Origin: Ruminiclostridium sp.
GTDB taxonomy: Bacteria > Bacillota > Clostridia > Oscillospirales > Ruminococcaceae
DNA length: 55,124 nucleotides
Reading direction: 5' to 3'
Assembly (NCBI GenBank): GCA_017395555.1
Contig: JAFPUE010000121.1
Coordinates: forward strand, 1 to 55,124
Made by a program: the position numbers and the translations under genes. Positions 8,006-17,184 of the stretch are shown piece by piece. Every line of letters starts with the position of its first letter. Within the stretch, counting starts at the first letter, position 1. The notes beneath the pieces were generated by a model. That model was not told the DNA's origin and did not search any database. It worked only from the letters and a program-made list of their open reading frames with translations.

Positions 8006-8931
8006 TTTTCCAACTCCTCATCGGTGCAGCGTACCCTGTGCGTTTCAGAAACATTATGCCATGAACCGATCGCATAATCTATGCCTGCCCCGGTATGATC
8101 ATACACTTCCGTTTTCTCATCCGGAATCACCGGGTTCATACGCGGTATTGCGGCAAGAAGATTGCGCGTATACGGATGCACCGGCGACGTGAATATGTCA
8201 TCCGATGTTCCGGTCTCAAGAAGATAACCGAGATGCAGAACGCCGATACGGTCGGACAGGAACCTTACCATATTAAGGTCGTGTGATATGAACAGAAACG
8301 ATGTGCCTGTCTCCTCTTTTATACGGCGGAGCATGTTTACGATTTGTGCCTGAACGGAAGCATCCAGCGCGGCAATACACTCATCGGCAATGATAAGCTT
8401 CGGTTTTGCCGCGAGAGCCCTCGCTATACCTATTCTCTGACGCTGACCGCCGGAAAAATCCTTAGGATAACGATTCCTGTACTCAACAGGGATCCCGACC
8501 TTTTCAAGCATCTCCGCAACTATATGATCCTGCTCCTCACGGCTGTTTCCGATATGCTGTATCACCAGGGTCTCGCGGATTATCTCACCTGCCTGCTTCT
8601 TGGGATTGAGCGAAGACATCGGATCCTGGAAGATCATCTGTATATCTCTGGTTTTTTCGTTGTATTCTCTGCGGCTTTTTATTCCGGTAAGCTCTTTTCC
8701 CTCAAAGGTGATACTGCCGCTTGTTGCCTTGTTGAGTCCTATGATGCACTTTCCTATCGTCGATTTTCCGCTTCCCGATTCACCAACGAGTCCGAAAGTC
8801 TCACCCTCGTTTATACAGAAGCTGATATGCTCGGAAGCCTTTATTCTCTTTCCCTTTGCATCAAAATACATACAAAGATCATCGACCGAGAGAAGTACGG
8901 GGTTTTCTGTTTTACTCGCTGTCGATGACAT
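7987..8931 (-). CDS. oppF: Peptide ABC transporter ATPase, OppF/DppF type
   Basis: 314 residues with Walker A GESGSGKST (about residue 55), Q-loop FQDPMSSLNP, signature SGGQRQRIGIARAL, Walker B LIIADECIAALD, and the switch histidine in FISHDL. In the Walker B region the common DEP(V/T)SALD is DECIAALD, which keeps the catalytic Glu. A C-terminal peptide-transporter extension begins HPYTRNLLAAIP. The start overlaps the end of oppD by 20 bases, with AAGGAGGG in front. It is paired with OppD as a heterodimeric ATPase. Confidence 0.94.
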   Translation of the reverse strand: MSSTASKTENPVLLSVDDLCMYFDAKGKRIKASEHISFCINEGETFGLVGESGSGKSTIGKCIIGLNKATSGSITFEGKELTGIKSRREYNEKTRDIQMIFQDPMSSLNPKKQAGEIIRETLVIQHIGNSREEQDHIVAEMLEKVGIPVEYRNRYPKDFSGGQRQRIGIARALAAKPKLIIADECIAALDASVQAQIVNMLRRIKEETGTSFLFISHDLNMVRFLSDRIGVLHLGYLLETGTSDDIFTSPVHPYTRNLLAAIPRMNPVIPDEKTEVYDHTGAGIDYAIGSWHNVSETHRVRCTDEELEKWLKKE

Positions 8932-9994
8932 AATCTCTGCCCTCCTTCTTCATTCTCTCGATACGTTCCTTGAGTGCTGCCGGCATCTCTACCGCAGGCG
9001 CTCTTTCGTCAAGAAGCCATGTTGCGGCGTAATGAGTATCCGATACGCGGAATATCGGCGGCTCTGCCTTGAAATCCACGGCGAGAGCATAGGGATTTCT
9101 CGGCGCAAATGCATCACCGACGATCTCTTTTGCGAGATTTGGTGGAGTTCCGGGTATAGAATAAAGGTCCCCCTTTTCATCCGAAACTTCTGGCACAGCG
9201 GAAAGAAGTCCCCATGTGTACGGGTGCCTTGGATTGTAGAATATATCGAACACGGTACCGTATTCCACGATCTTTCCGGCATACATTACACCGACATAAT
9301 CCGCGATCTTCGCAACAACTCCGAGATTGTGCGTGATAAATATTACCGATATGCCTCTTGCTCTTCGGATAGTTTCAAGAAGATCAAGTATGCGTTTCTG
9401 TATTGTAACATCGAGCGCGGTAGTCGGCTCGTCACATATAATTATTTCCGGATCACAGGACAAAGCTATGGCTATTACTATTCTCTGTCTCATACCGCCG
9501 GAAAGCTGATGCGGATACTGACCCATCGTTCTTGCGGGGTCCGTTATTCCAACTTCACGAAGGAGCTCAAGAGAAACAGCATAGGCTTCCTTCCTGCAGA
9601 CATGTTTATGGTCGCGGATCGACGTTATGAGCTGAGCACCGATGCTCATAGTCGGATTTAGCGATGTCATGGGATCCTGAAATACCATAGCGATCCTGGA
9701 CCCGTTGATGTTTTTCTGTCTCCACGATCTCTTTTTTGTCAGAAGATCGATGTCTCCGTCTTTTCCGTGATAGATGACTTTGCCGGAATTTATCACCGCG
9801 TTTTCGGGGAGAATGCCCATAATCGTCTTTGCGCTTATGCTCTTTCCGCAGCCGGATTCACCCACAAGAGCAAGCACCTCGTTTTCTCTGAGAGAAAAAT
9901 CAACGCCGCGTATCGCATGGATATTTCCGGTAGGCATTCTGAAAGTGATATCAAGGTTTTTCACATCAATAACACTTCTGCTTTTATCGCTCAT
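8912..9994 (-). CDS. oppD: Peptide ABC transporter ATPase, OppD/DppD type
   Basis: 360 residues; first gene of the operon. Walker A GESGCGKS, Q-loop FQDPMTSLNP, signature LSGGMRQRIVIAIAL, Walker B IIICDEPTTALD, and FITHNL are all intact. In the C-terminal extension, where many OppD proteins carry cysteines (GCxFxxRCP), this protein reads GDAFAPRNPYALA, so the cysteines that can bind an Fe-S cluster are absent. The ATG at 9994 follows AAAGGAGGAAATGT. A promoter is recognisable at 10045-10073. Confidence 0.94.
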   Translation of the reverse strand: MSDKSRSVIDVKNLDITFRMPTGNIHAIRGVDFSLRENEVLALVGESGCGKSISAKTIMGILPENAVINSGKVIYHGKDGDIDLLTKKRSWRQKNINGSRIAMVFQDPMTSLNPTMSIGAQLITSIRDHKHVCRKEAYAVSLELLREVGITDPARTMGQYPHQLSGGMRQRIVIAIALSCDPEIIICDEPTTALDVTIQKRILDLLETIRRARGISVIFITHNLGVVAKIADYVGVMYAGKIVEYGTVFDIFYNPRHPYTWGLLSAVPEVSDEKGDLYSIPGTPPNLAKEIVGDAFAPRNPYALAVDFKAEPPIFRVSDTHYAATWLLDERAPAVEMPAALKERIERMKKEGRDYVIDSE

Positions 9995-10044
9995 ACATTT
10001 CCTCCTTTATACACATCATGATCTGATCAATATAAGACAATTAA

Positions 10045-10073
10045 ATTATATAACAAGACCGCAGTTTTGTCAA
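10045..10073 (-). promoter_or_regulatory. Sigma-A promoter of the opp operon
   Basis: On the minus strand TTGACA (10073-10068), a 17-bp spacer and TATAAT (10050-10045), about 50 bases before the oppD start. Confidence 0.85.
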
Positions 10074-10200
10074 CCCAAAAGAGACAGAAACCATAAACAG
10101 CTCCGGTTCGATGCCGAGTTCTTCAAAATCGCAGTAATTCTCCGCGATAACATCTCTCACAAGGGAGCGGATTCGTTCATTTACTTTTCCTCCTTTTGCG
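10074..10200 (-). other. Possible gene remnant upstream of the opp promoter
   Basis: On the minus strand an AAAAGGAGG ribosome site (10197-10189) precedes an ATG at 10180 that stops after seven codons. One frame over, the text reads protein-like (NERIRSLVRDVIAENYCDFE, then ELGIEPELFMVSVSFG) up to the opp promoter. This looks like a short gene with a one-base frameshift, or a chance open stretch. The family was not recognised. The rest of 10201-10363 holds a terminator and nothing else that can be supported. Confidence 0.25.
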
Positions 10201-10218
10201 TCTGCTATATATAAAACA

Positions 10219-10250
10219 ACAACCCCTGCGATCTATAATCACGGGGCTGT
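10219..10250 (-). terminator. Terminator downstream of the hybrid kinase gene
   Basis: ACAGCCCC and GGGGTTGT arms (minus strand) form a stem followed by TGTTTTATA. It is about 110 bases after the stop of the kinase gene. Confidence 0.5.
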
Positions 10251-10363
10251 GTCATTTACTTCTTATCAACGTCTGTAAGCGTTTACGTTTTCGCCCTCTG
10301 TTTTGACAGACAGAACCGGCAGCACCCGCATAAAAGCGGATACTGACGGCATTTCTTATTCTG

Positions 10364-13315
10364 TTACATTATCATGATCTTATTGTCGGGCAGATACTTT
10401 ATCAGCAGCTCCTCCAGCTTATCGGGATCGAGCGGCTTGGTGAGATAATCGTCGAAGCCCTCATTTATATACTGCTCACGAGCGCCGAATACAGCATTCG
10501 CGGTGAGGCAGATCGCGGGAGTACCGACATTCGGGGAATCCTCGTCGGCGCGTATCGCGCGGAGCGTTTCAACGCCGCTCATTCCCGGCATAGACTGGTC
10601 AAGTATGATAACGTCATACTTTTTCTCCTTTGCGAGCTTGACCGCCTGTTCGCCGCTGAGAGCGGAATCCGTATGTATCTCTGTTCTGTCGAGCAGCTTC
10701 TGCGTCAGCATAAGATTTACCGGCACATCGTCCACTATAAGCGCGTTCGCACCGGGAGCCCTGAATTTCTCGCGGTATGTGCTGCGCTTTTCAAGCGTCC
10801 TTCTGTACGTTCTGTCATAATCACCGAGCGGCTCGCGGCTTACCGCCTCCTGCTTTATGCGGAAGAACAATACCGCGCCCTCACCGTACATACTCTCCGC
10901 ATTGATGGTGCTGCCCATGACTTTCAGAAGACCCTCGGCGATGATCAGAACGAGACTGTCCGTATTTTCCTCGCCGTCGCCGCCGGACAGCAGTTCACCG
11001 AGCTTCACGGGCTTCATTCCGGTATCCTTCACTGCAATATCCAGAACTATCAGATCGCCGCTGCTGCCTGGGATCTCATCATAATTCACGCAGAAGGTTA
11101 TATCTCCCTTGTTTGTGGTATTTACCGCGTAGGTCAGCAGGTTCATTACCGCCTGCTTTATATGCACCTCGTCGCCGCGAAGCAGTCTGGGCATACTCGA
11201 ATCCGTCTCGATCGAGAGCTTAAGTCCCTTTCTGTCGGCTTCCGGCTGTATCATATTGACAAGATCGCTTATCAGGCAGGAAATGTCGTATTCGACGGCG
11301 GTTATCTGCGCCCTGCCCTCTTCTATGCTTGTAATGTCGAGAATATCGTTCACAAGTCCGAGCAGCATAGCGCCCGATGTGCGGATATTCTCCGAGTATT
11401 CCCGTATGCTCTTGTCCCCGCATTCGCGCAGGATAAGCTCATTCATTCCGAGAATGGAGTTTATGGGTATGCGGATATTATGCGAAACCTTCGACATGAA
11501 CGACGACTTCGCCTCGTTTGCGGCAATAGCCCGCTCCGACATATTTATCAGCTTGTCTCTTCTGCGCTTCTCCGCGTCTATGCCCTCAACCAGCCAGAGG
11601 ACGTGCTCGACGGTGCCGTCGGGAGCACGCTCGGAAACAACAAATCTCGCACGGCTCCAGACACCTTTTATGCTCAGAAATTCCTCGGTTATCGTATTTG
11701 TCTTTTTAAGGCGCTCATTAAGGGTGGACAGATCCACGAATTCATGTATCGTCCTGCGCGAGCTGTCGTCCGCCATCTGATCCATGACCGCATACATCAC
11801 GGACTGGGCGTGTTCTCTGCGGCCGCCGATAAGATCGGTAACTTTCTGCACCCTCGTCTTTATCTCATTGAACGTGTCATTTTGCAGATCAATGTCATGC
11901 ATGGAGAAGTATATATTCGCGACGGAGGATATCTGCGTATTCATCAGCCTTACGGCTTCCTGCGCCTGATCGCGCTCGCGTCTTTCCCTGTCTATATCCT
12001 CGACAAGATATATAGCTCTCGCGACTTTTCCGCTCGGTACTCTCTCGGAGACGATAAAGCGCGCTCTGCGCCATTTCTTATCCACGCTGAGAAATTCCGA
12101 GGTTATGGTGCTGCAGTCCTTGAGACGGTGATTGAGTGTTGTGAAATCCACAAAATCAAGTATCTCGTCCCTTGATGACGGATCGGAGCAGGTCTCCATT
12201 ATCTTTCGTATCAGCTCCTGACAGTTATGCCGCGACTTGCCGACTATCTTATCGGCTTCCTTGTTCGTGCTTCTCACGACGCTGAACGTATCGGTTATGA
12301 AGTTGATCTCATGCAGGGATATGTAGATATCCGCCGTTGAGGAAAGCTGTCCGTTCAGCTGTTCCGCCATAAGCTGACGCTTGCCGGAATTTATCATTAT
12401 CGCCGCGATTATAACGATTATCACGAATGCGGCAGCCACGGTCAGAATGAACAGTATATTCAGCTGCCCGAAAACCTCCGTCGTATCCATAACGGAGATA
12501 ACATCCCAGTCGTTCTGTATTTCCGCGGCGTAGATTATGTAATGCCTGTTACCGAAATTCAGCTCAAAGCAGTCGTCGTTTGTGCTGCGGAGCTTTTCGA
12601 ATACCGCGGCTCCGAATGTGCCGGTCTCACTGCCGTAATCCTTGCCTGCCTCGCCTATATCGGAATGTGCTATGACAACTCCTCTCTCGTTGAGTATCAT
12701 CTCCGTGTCGGCGTTCTCAAAGAGCGTCGCGTTCTCGGTTATTAACTGAACTCTGTCGAGCGACAGGTCAACGGAGATCACGCTTTCGCCGTCCCGCAGG
12801 GTCTTGCCGAGTGCGAGCATCATATTGCCGGTCTGCAGATCAAGGTACGGGTCAAGTACGGTCAGCTCGCCCGGATCTTCGAGCGGTCTTGTGTACCACG
12901 GACGGCTTTTTGCATCATAGCCCTCCGGTGGCTCCCAATTCGTGCCGCTGTAAAACCTGCCCTTGATGCAGCCGTAGATACCCGACGAGTTTTCGTTCAC
13001 TGCGCTTATCAGGGCTGTTGACTGTGCGACGAGATAATCCTGTATCTCGCTCTCCGAGCGGTTTTCTGCCAACATCTGATCGAGCGCGTAGCCCGTGAGC
13101 TTTATTGAGTCGATATTCGCGTAAAGGTAATCCTCCAACAGATCTGCCGCCTGTATAGCCGACAATTCGCCGTCCTTTTTTATGCTCGCCCTCTTCTCTT
13201 CGTACAGCTTATTATAGAAAGCGAAGATGATACCCACGAAGAATGCCGCCACCAGCACCGTACCTATTATATATTTGATTACAAGAGCTTTTTCCTTACC
13301 CGTTCTTCCGTTCAT
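10364..13315 (-). CDS. Hybrid sensor histidine kinase with degenerate ATPase domain (pseudokinase) and REC
   Basis: 983 residues. Transmembrane segments at about 10-32 and 285-307 flank an extracytoplasmic dCache-like sensor containing RPWY (138-141) and DPYLDLQTG (155-163), a pattern resembling amino-acid-binding dCache_1 domains. Two PAS-like repeats follow (about 320-450 and 455-590), then an H-box VSHNIRIPINSILG with His612. The ATPase domain is damaged: the N-box Asn is Tyr729 (NLLTYAVNTT), G1 reads DTGMKPVKLG without GxG, and the GTGLGM box is missing. The receiver (856-975) keeps Asp862/863, Asp906, Thr938 and Lys960. It probably cannot autophosphorylate. It starts 24 bases after the GGDEF gene, so they share a transcript. 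The closest relative in the window is the intact kinase at 37739. Confidence 0.9.
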   Translation of the reverse strand: MNGRTGKEKALVIKYIIGTVLVAAFFVGIIFAFYNKLYEEKRASIKKDGELSAIQAADLLEDYLYANIDSIKLTGYALDQMLAENRSESEIQDYLVAQSTALISAVNENSSGIYGCIKGRFYSGTNWEPPEGYDAKSRPWYTRPLEDPGELTVLDPYLDLQTGNMMLALGKTLRDGESVISVDLSLDRVQLITENATLFENADTEMILNERGVVIAHSDIGEAGKDYGSETGTFGAAVFEKLRSTNDDCFELNFGNRHYIIYAAEIQNDWDVISVMDTTEVFGQLNILFILTVAAAFVIIVIIAAIMINSGKRQLMAEQLNGQLSSTADIYISLHEINFITDTFSVVRSTNKEADKIVGKSRHNCQELIRKIMETCSDPSSRDEILDFVDFTTLNHRLKDCSTITSEFLSVDKKWRRARFIVSERVPSGKVARAIYLVEDIDRERRERDQAQEAVRLMNTQISSVANIYFSMHDIDLQNDTFNEIKTRVQKVTDLIGGRREHAQSVMYAVMDQMADDSSRRTIHEFVDLSTLNERLKKTNTITEEFLSIKGVWSRARFVVSERAPDGTVEHVLWLVEGIDAEKRRRDKLINMSERAIAANEAKSSFMSKVSHNIRIPINSILGMNELILRECGDKSIREYSENIRTSGAMLLGLVNDILDITSIEEGRAQITAVEYDISCLISDLVNMIQPEADRKGLKLSIETDSSMPRLLRGDEVHIKQAVMNLLTYAVNTTNKGDITFCVNYDEIPGSSGDLIVLDIAVKDTGMKPVKLGELLSGGDGEENTDSLVLIIAEGLLKVMGSTINAESMYGEGAVLFFRIKQEAVSREPLGDYDRTYRRTLEKRSTYREKFRAPGANALIVDDVPVNLMLTQKLLDRTEIHTDSALSGEQAVKLAKEKKYDVIILDQSMPGMSGVETLRAIRADEDSPNVGTPAICLTANAVFGAREQYINEGFDDYLTKPLDPDKLEELLIKYLPDNKIMIM

Positions 13316-13339
13316 TGTTATTTCTCCCCCCGAAGACTC

Positions 13340-14695
13340 TCATCTTCTGCGGCGGTCGCCGTGTTTCAGATAGTATGCCGCCTTATCCTCATACATACGC
13401 TTGTCGGCTCGGTGGAACACTTCTTTGTATTCCTTGTCCTCACCCTGCCTGTATATCGCGAAGCCCATGGAAATACTGAGCGGTTTCTTATACGGCTTTT
13501 CGTTTATATTGTCCGACGCGATGCGGTATTCGAGACGGGAAATACCGTTCTGCACCTCCGGCTCCGATATCGTGTTCAGTATCACGATGAATTCGTCTCC
13601 TCCGATACGGAATATCTCGCTCTTGTCATAAACGGAGGAAAGTGCGTTCGTTGCGTCGATTATCGCCATATCGCCGAATTCGTGTCCGAGTTTGTCGTTT
13701 ATGCTTTTCAGACCGTTCATATCGAGCACGATCACGGAAAATGCCGCCGTATCCGACTGTATCATCTCGTTTATTCGCTTCTCGGTGTTCAGATATGAAG
13801 CCTTGTTCCTTACGCCGGTCAGACCGTCGATGTACGCCTGCTCCTTTACGCTTGCGATCTGGAAATAAAGCTCGTCCTGGAGCGAAAGTATCTTCATTCG
13901 GATAGAATCCACAGTGTCGTCGCCATCGTGTTCCACAGCTCTGCGATTCGTGTTCTCCTCGGAGGCATTCACGCCCGACATATTCCGTACTTCCTGCATC
14001 AGCTTGTCGAAGTTGTCGGCAAACTCGTTGAGCTGCCCGTTGACCATACGGATACGCTGACGGTTCTTGCTGGTGAGCATCATTACTATCGCAAGCGCCA
14101 AAAGCAGCGACGATACCGCCGATATCACCGTCGTCCATATCATCGGGGCCAACTTACTGTCGTACCAATCCTTGGCGAAATCAACCGCGACGATACCCGC
14201 GACTCTGCCGTCGGAGCCGAATACCGGGCTGTATGCGGTATAGACCTCGCCCCACTTGTCGAAATGGGAATTCACATCAACCGCCGGCATACCTCTGCTT
14301 GCGGTGTAGAGAGCCTCGGTATATGCGGCGGGACTTCCGAAGTGCTCCGGATCGTTGAATATCGGGTCAAGTCCGTAGGTGAACTGCTTGTTTCCCGCGT
14401 CCTTTATGCAGTATATGTAGTCAAGCTCGATGTTCTGCCGGAACTCTCTCAATATCATTATTATCTCCTCATATCCCGGCTCGCCCCTGTCATCGGGAGT
14501 AACATCGCGCAGAACGTCGCCGTCCAGCATAGCCGCGGCGGTGTTCGTTATATCGAGCATTCTCGCGTTTATCTGCGATCTCATTGCCGACGAGGACTGG
14601 TACGTCAGCAAGCCGCCGAGAATTGCAATCACAATAAAAAGTATCGCCACAAGCAAAGCCATATATCTCGAAGTCATATCTACTTTGCGTTTCAT
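13340..14695 (-). CDS. Membrane diguanylate cyclase (GGDEF) with extracytoplasmic sensor
   Basis: 451 residues. Transmembrane segments at about 12-32 and 184-207 enclose a periplasmic-facing sensor of roughly 150 residues that looks Cache-like. A helical linker leads to a GGDEF domain beginning DGLTGVRNKASY at about 290, with the active-site IGGDEF at 364-369, so it should make c-di-GMP. The RxxD inhibitory site expected before the GGDEF motif is absent (YDKSEIFRIGGDEF), suggesting no product feedback there. The ATG at 14695 is preferred over an upstream in-frame ATG because that one lies between the promoter and the AAAGGAG. It is followed closely by the pseudokinase gene. Confidence 0.93.
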   Translation of the reverse strand: MKRKVDMTSRYMALLVAILFIVIAILGGLLTYQSSSAMRSQINARMLDITNTAAAMLDGDVLRDVTPDDRGEPGYEEIIMILREFRQNIELDYIYCIKDAGNKQFTYGLDPIFNDPEHFGSPAAYTEALYTASRGMPAVDVNSHFDKWGEVYTAYSPVFGSDGRVAGIVAVDFAKDWYDSKLAPMIWTTVISAVSSLLLALAIVMMLTSKNRQRIRMVNGQLNEFADNFDKLMQEVRNMSGVNASEENTNRRAVEHDGDDTVDSIRMKILSLQDELYFQIASVKEQAYIDGLTGVRNKASYLNTEKRINEMIQSDTAAFSVIVLDMNGLKSINDKLGHEFGDMAIIDATNALSSVYDKSEIFRIGGDEFIVILNTISEPEVQNGISRLEYRIASDNINEKPYKKPLSISMGFAIYRQGEDKEYKEVFHRADKRMYEDKAAYYLKHGDRRRR

Positions 14696-14732
14696 ACTTT
14701 CCGACACTCCTTTACATGAATATACATTATGT

Positions 14733-14761
14733 ATTATACCACACAAAACATACTATTTCAA
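14733..14761 (-). promoter_or_regulatory. Sigma-A promoter of the GGDEF-kinase operon
   Basis: Minus strand TTGAAA (14761-14756), 17 bp, TATAAT (14738-14733), about 35 bases upstream of the GGDEF start. Confidence 0.82.
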
Positions 14762-14907
14762 CACCGGGGCGGTGCTTTTCTACAAATTTGTATAAATAAA
14801 CAGGCATCAATTGTTAATATTCAACAGTATATTTTTTTACTGTTTGCTTTGTATTTATTTGCTTTTCACGGCGGGTTCAGGGTATTGTTGTCTGAAATTT
14901 TACACTA

Positions 14908-14936
14908 TTGACATTTCCTTCCGGGAGCACTATAAT
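14908..14936 (+). promoter_or_regulatory. Sigma-A promoter of the PaaK-like gene
   Basis: TTGACA at 14908-14913, 17 bp, TATAAT at 14931-14936, about 45 bases upstream of the start codon. Confidence 0.85.
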
Positions 14937-14980
14937 AATACACAGAATATCGGCGTGAACCGCGAATGAGAGGTAAGATA

Positions 14981-16315
14981 ATGGGTCTTCCGAAAGCAAT
15001 GATCGAAACGAAAAGCGCAGAAAAAATGTCCGGCGAAAAGCTGCGGGAATTACAGCAAAAACGGCTGAAAAAGCTCGTCGCTTATGCGAGAAAAAACAGC
15101 CCCTACTACCGGGAGCTTTATAATAATATCGGTGAAGATTTCGCACTTTCCGAGCTTCCTCCGACAAGCAAGCCGGAGATAATGGCGAACTTCGACAGCG
15201 TGCTGACCGACAGCGCCGTGACCATGCGCAGGATCGACGAATTTACAGAAAACATCGACAATGTCGGGCGTATGATAGACGGGAAATACCTGATATTCAA
15301 GACCTCCGGCTCAACGGGCAACCCGGCAGTCGTGCTGTACGACAAGCAGAACATCGACGTATCCTCGGCAGTCGCCGCTTTCCGAACATTCGCCCGCAAA
15401 GAAGACCTCGACCGATTTCTGAAGCACGGCAAAAAGACCGCCGGAGTTTTTGCGAATTACGGGTTTTATCTTGCGTGCGGGATGTCACGATATTTACAGC
15501 TGAAAATGCCGCGCAAACAGACCAAGATCACCGTGGACGTGAATGCGCCCGAAGCGCAGATAGTAAAGGAGCTGAACGATTTTCAGCCCGCAATGCTCAG
15601 CGGCTATCCTTCAAATCTCGCGCTGCTTGCGGATATAGACAAGCTTGACATTCACCCCGATGTTGTCATCACGGGCGGCGAGCTGCTAACGGACGATATA
15701 CGCGAAAAGCTGACGCGGAAATTCGGCTGCTATGTGCAGACGCATTATTCCTGCACAGAAGCGGGCGAGATCGCGTGCGAATGCTCCGAGCATCACCTGC
15801 ATATCAACGAGGATTGGGTCATAGTCGAGCCGGTGGATAAGAACAACGCTCCCGTCGCCTGCGGAGAGCGCTCCGACAAGGTGCTCATCACGAACCTGTC
15901 GAATTACATACAGCCGTTCATTCGCTACGAGCTTACAGACCGTATAATCCTGCACGACGGGAAATGTGCGTGCGGAAGGCAGACGCGTCGGCTCGAGATC
16001 GAGGGCAGAACGGACGATATCCTCACATTCTCTAACGGTGTCAGCATCGCGCCGATGTCGCTGTACAAGATACTTGAAGAAGTCAAGGCGATACGCAGAT
16101 TTCAGCTTGTGCAGCACTCGGAGAACAGTCTGGAGCTGCGCATTTTCTCCGACGACAGAGAAAACGCGTTTGAACAGGCAAAGCGTGATCTGCTCACGTT
16201 CTTTGAGAGCAAGGGACTTCACGGCATCACTGTCTCCCTTTCCGAAAAATCTCCCGAAGCCAACAAAGTCAGCGGCAAATTCAAACACATAATGAAAGCA
16301 ACTGACAATTTATAA
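14981..16315 (+). CDS. PaaK/CapK-like adenylate-forming enzyme
   Basis: 444 residues of the phenylacetate-CoA ligase / coenzyme F390 synthetase-like family. The phosphate-binding loop is FKTSGSTGNPAVV at about residue 107. A YSCTEAGEIACECSEHHLHI block contains the E-G motif and Cys/His residues typical of a zinc site in this family. An ARTDD-like GRTDDILTFSNG element marks the hinge to the C-terminal domain. The enzyme should activate a carboxylate as acyl-AMP; the acid and acceptor are unknown. The ATG at 14981 has AGAGG at good spacing; an in-frame ATG at 14966 lacks one. It is a single-gene unit with its own promoter and terminator, so the context does not reveal the substrate. Confidence 0.85.
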   Translation: MGLPKAMIETKSAEKMSGEKLRELQQKRLKKLVAYARKNSPYYRELYNNIGEDFALSELPPTSKPEIMANFDSVLTDSAVTMRRIDEFTENIDNVGRMIDGKYLIFKTSGSTGNPAVVLYDKQNIDVSSAVAAFRTFARKEDLDRFLKHGKKTAGVFANYGFYLACGMSRYLQLKMPRKQTKITVDVNAPEAQIVKELNDFQPAMLSGYPSNLALLADIDKLDIHPDVVITGGELLTDDIREKLTRKFGCYVQTHYSCTEAGEIACECSEHHLHINEDWVIVEPVDKNNAPVACGERSDKVLITNLSNYIQPFIRYELTDRIILHDGKCACGRQTRRLEIEGRTDDILTFSNGVSIAPMSLYKILEEVKAIRRFQLVQHSENSLELRIFSDDRENAFEQAKRDLLTFFESKGLHGITVSLSEKSPEANKVSGKFKHIMKATDNL

Positions 16316-16458
16316 TTGCGGATATAGCTGAACAGTGACGAGACTATGAATAATGCAAACAGACCGATAGAACAAACTATCGGTCTGTTAATTCTATCAG
16401 GACACTCGTCACGATTCAGATAACGCGCCAACGGCGCTCACCTAAATTATGAATTACC
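16306..16458. repeat. Inverted pair of a short gene-end repeat around a terminator
   Basis: One arm starts at the stop of the PaaK-like gene (ACAATTTATAATTGCGG, then GTGACGAGA at 16335). The opposite arm, read on the minus strand from the stop of the GNAT gene, has AATTCATAATTTAGG, GCGCC-GTT-GGCGC and ATCGTGACGAG. A third copy follows the transporter gene at 49334. Confidence 0.55.
16358..16389. terminator. Bidirectional terminator between PaaK-like and GNAT genes
   Basis: A perfect 13-bp stem AACAGACCGATAG/CTATCGGTCTGTT with a six-base loop lies between convergent genes. U-tracts are short on both strands. Confidence 0.7.
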
Positions 16459-17184
16459 AAAGGTTCTGGTTTCGGAGGTTTTGACAAAGCCGAGCTTTTC
16501 GGCTGTACGGCGGGAGCCGGTGTTACCGCTGTGACACGCCCACACCGGCGTTTTTCCGAGCGACAGCGCGTACCCGATAAGCGCAGAAGCCGCTGCGGAA
16601 GCAAGACCGTACCCGCGGTATCTTTCAGCGGTCTCAACTCCGATATCGAGCTCATTGCCGCTCACGGCAGCAGAAATTGCCCACGATACCGGCTCGTTTT
16701 CATGGATAACGCAATACCCCTTCCCCTTTTCGAGAAATTCCTCGTTATCCCACGAAAAAGCGGGAATTATCCTGCCGTTCAGACCGCCGATGTTCCCGGC
16801 ATTTATCTCCGATATCGAAAAGCCTTCCGGCAGCTCTGTACGCGGGGATTCACGCTTGTCGAAGGTGTAAAAGTATCTTGTTCCGACGGCTATATCGGGC
16901 TTTTCTTTGAAAAAAAGTGCCGTTTCTTCGTCGTCGGCAAAAAGCACCAGCCGCCTGCCGCCGTTCTTTATAAGATCGTAAACGAAAGCGAGCCGGTCCG
17001 CGCGGCGCTCTCCGACAAGCACCGCAAACCCGCATTTGTGCCATATAAGCGCGGTGCCGCCGTCCTCGTAGATATCGCCGCTTTGTATGCCTCCGATAAC
17101 CGAAAGCGGATAGACCGCCCCGGGAACATTCCCGCCGATCATTTCCGCGAATCTGTTAAATTCTTCTCTCGCTGCCTTTTTCAT
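16447..17184 (-). CDS. GNAT family N-acetyltransferase
   Basis: 245 residues. The C-terminal half carries the GNAT acetyl-CoA signature: a strand, then ERYRGYGLASAAASALIGYA (about 190-209), the Q/RxxGxG/A-type pyrophosphate loop and helix, followed by PVWACHSGNTGSRRTAEKLGF. The N-terminal half is a second, diverged domain seen in GNAT_acetyltran-type proteins. The acceptor substrate cannot be read from the sequence. Its ATG overlaps the stop of the upstream nitrilase gene (ATGA), so the two are co-translated. The stop lies inside the repeat described at 16306. Confidence 0.85.
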   Translation of the reverse strand: MKKAAREEFNRFAEMIGGNVPGAVYPLSVIGGIQSGDIYEDGGTALIWHKCGFAVLVGERRADRLAFVYDLIKNGGRRLVLFADDEETALFFKEKPDIAVGTRYFYTFDKRESPRTELPEGFSISEINAGNIGGLNGRIIPAFSWDNEEFLEKGKGYCVIHENEPVSWAISAAVSGNELDIGVETAERYRGYGLASAAASALIGYALSLGKTPVWACHSGNTGSRRTAEKLGFVKTSETRTFGNS

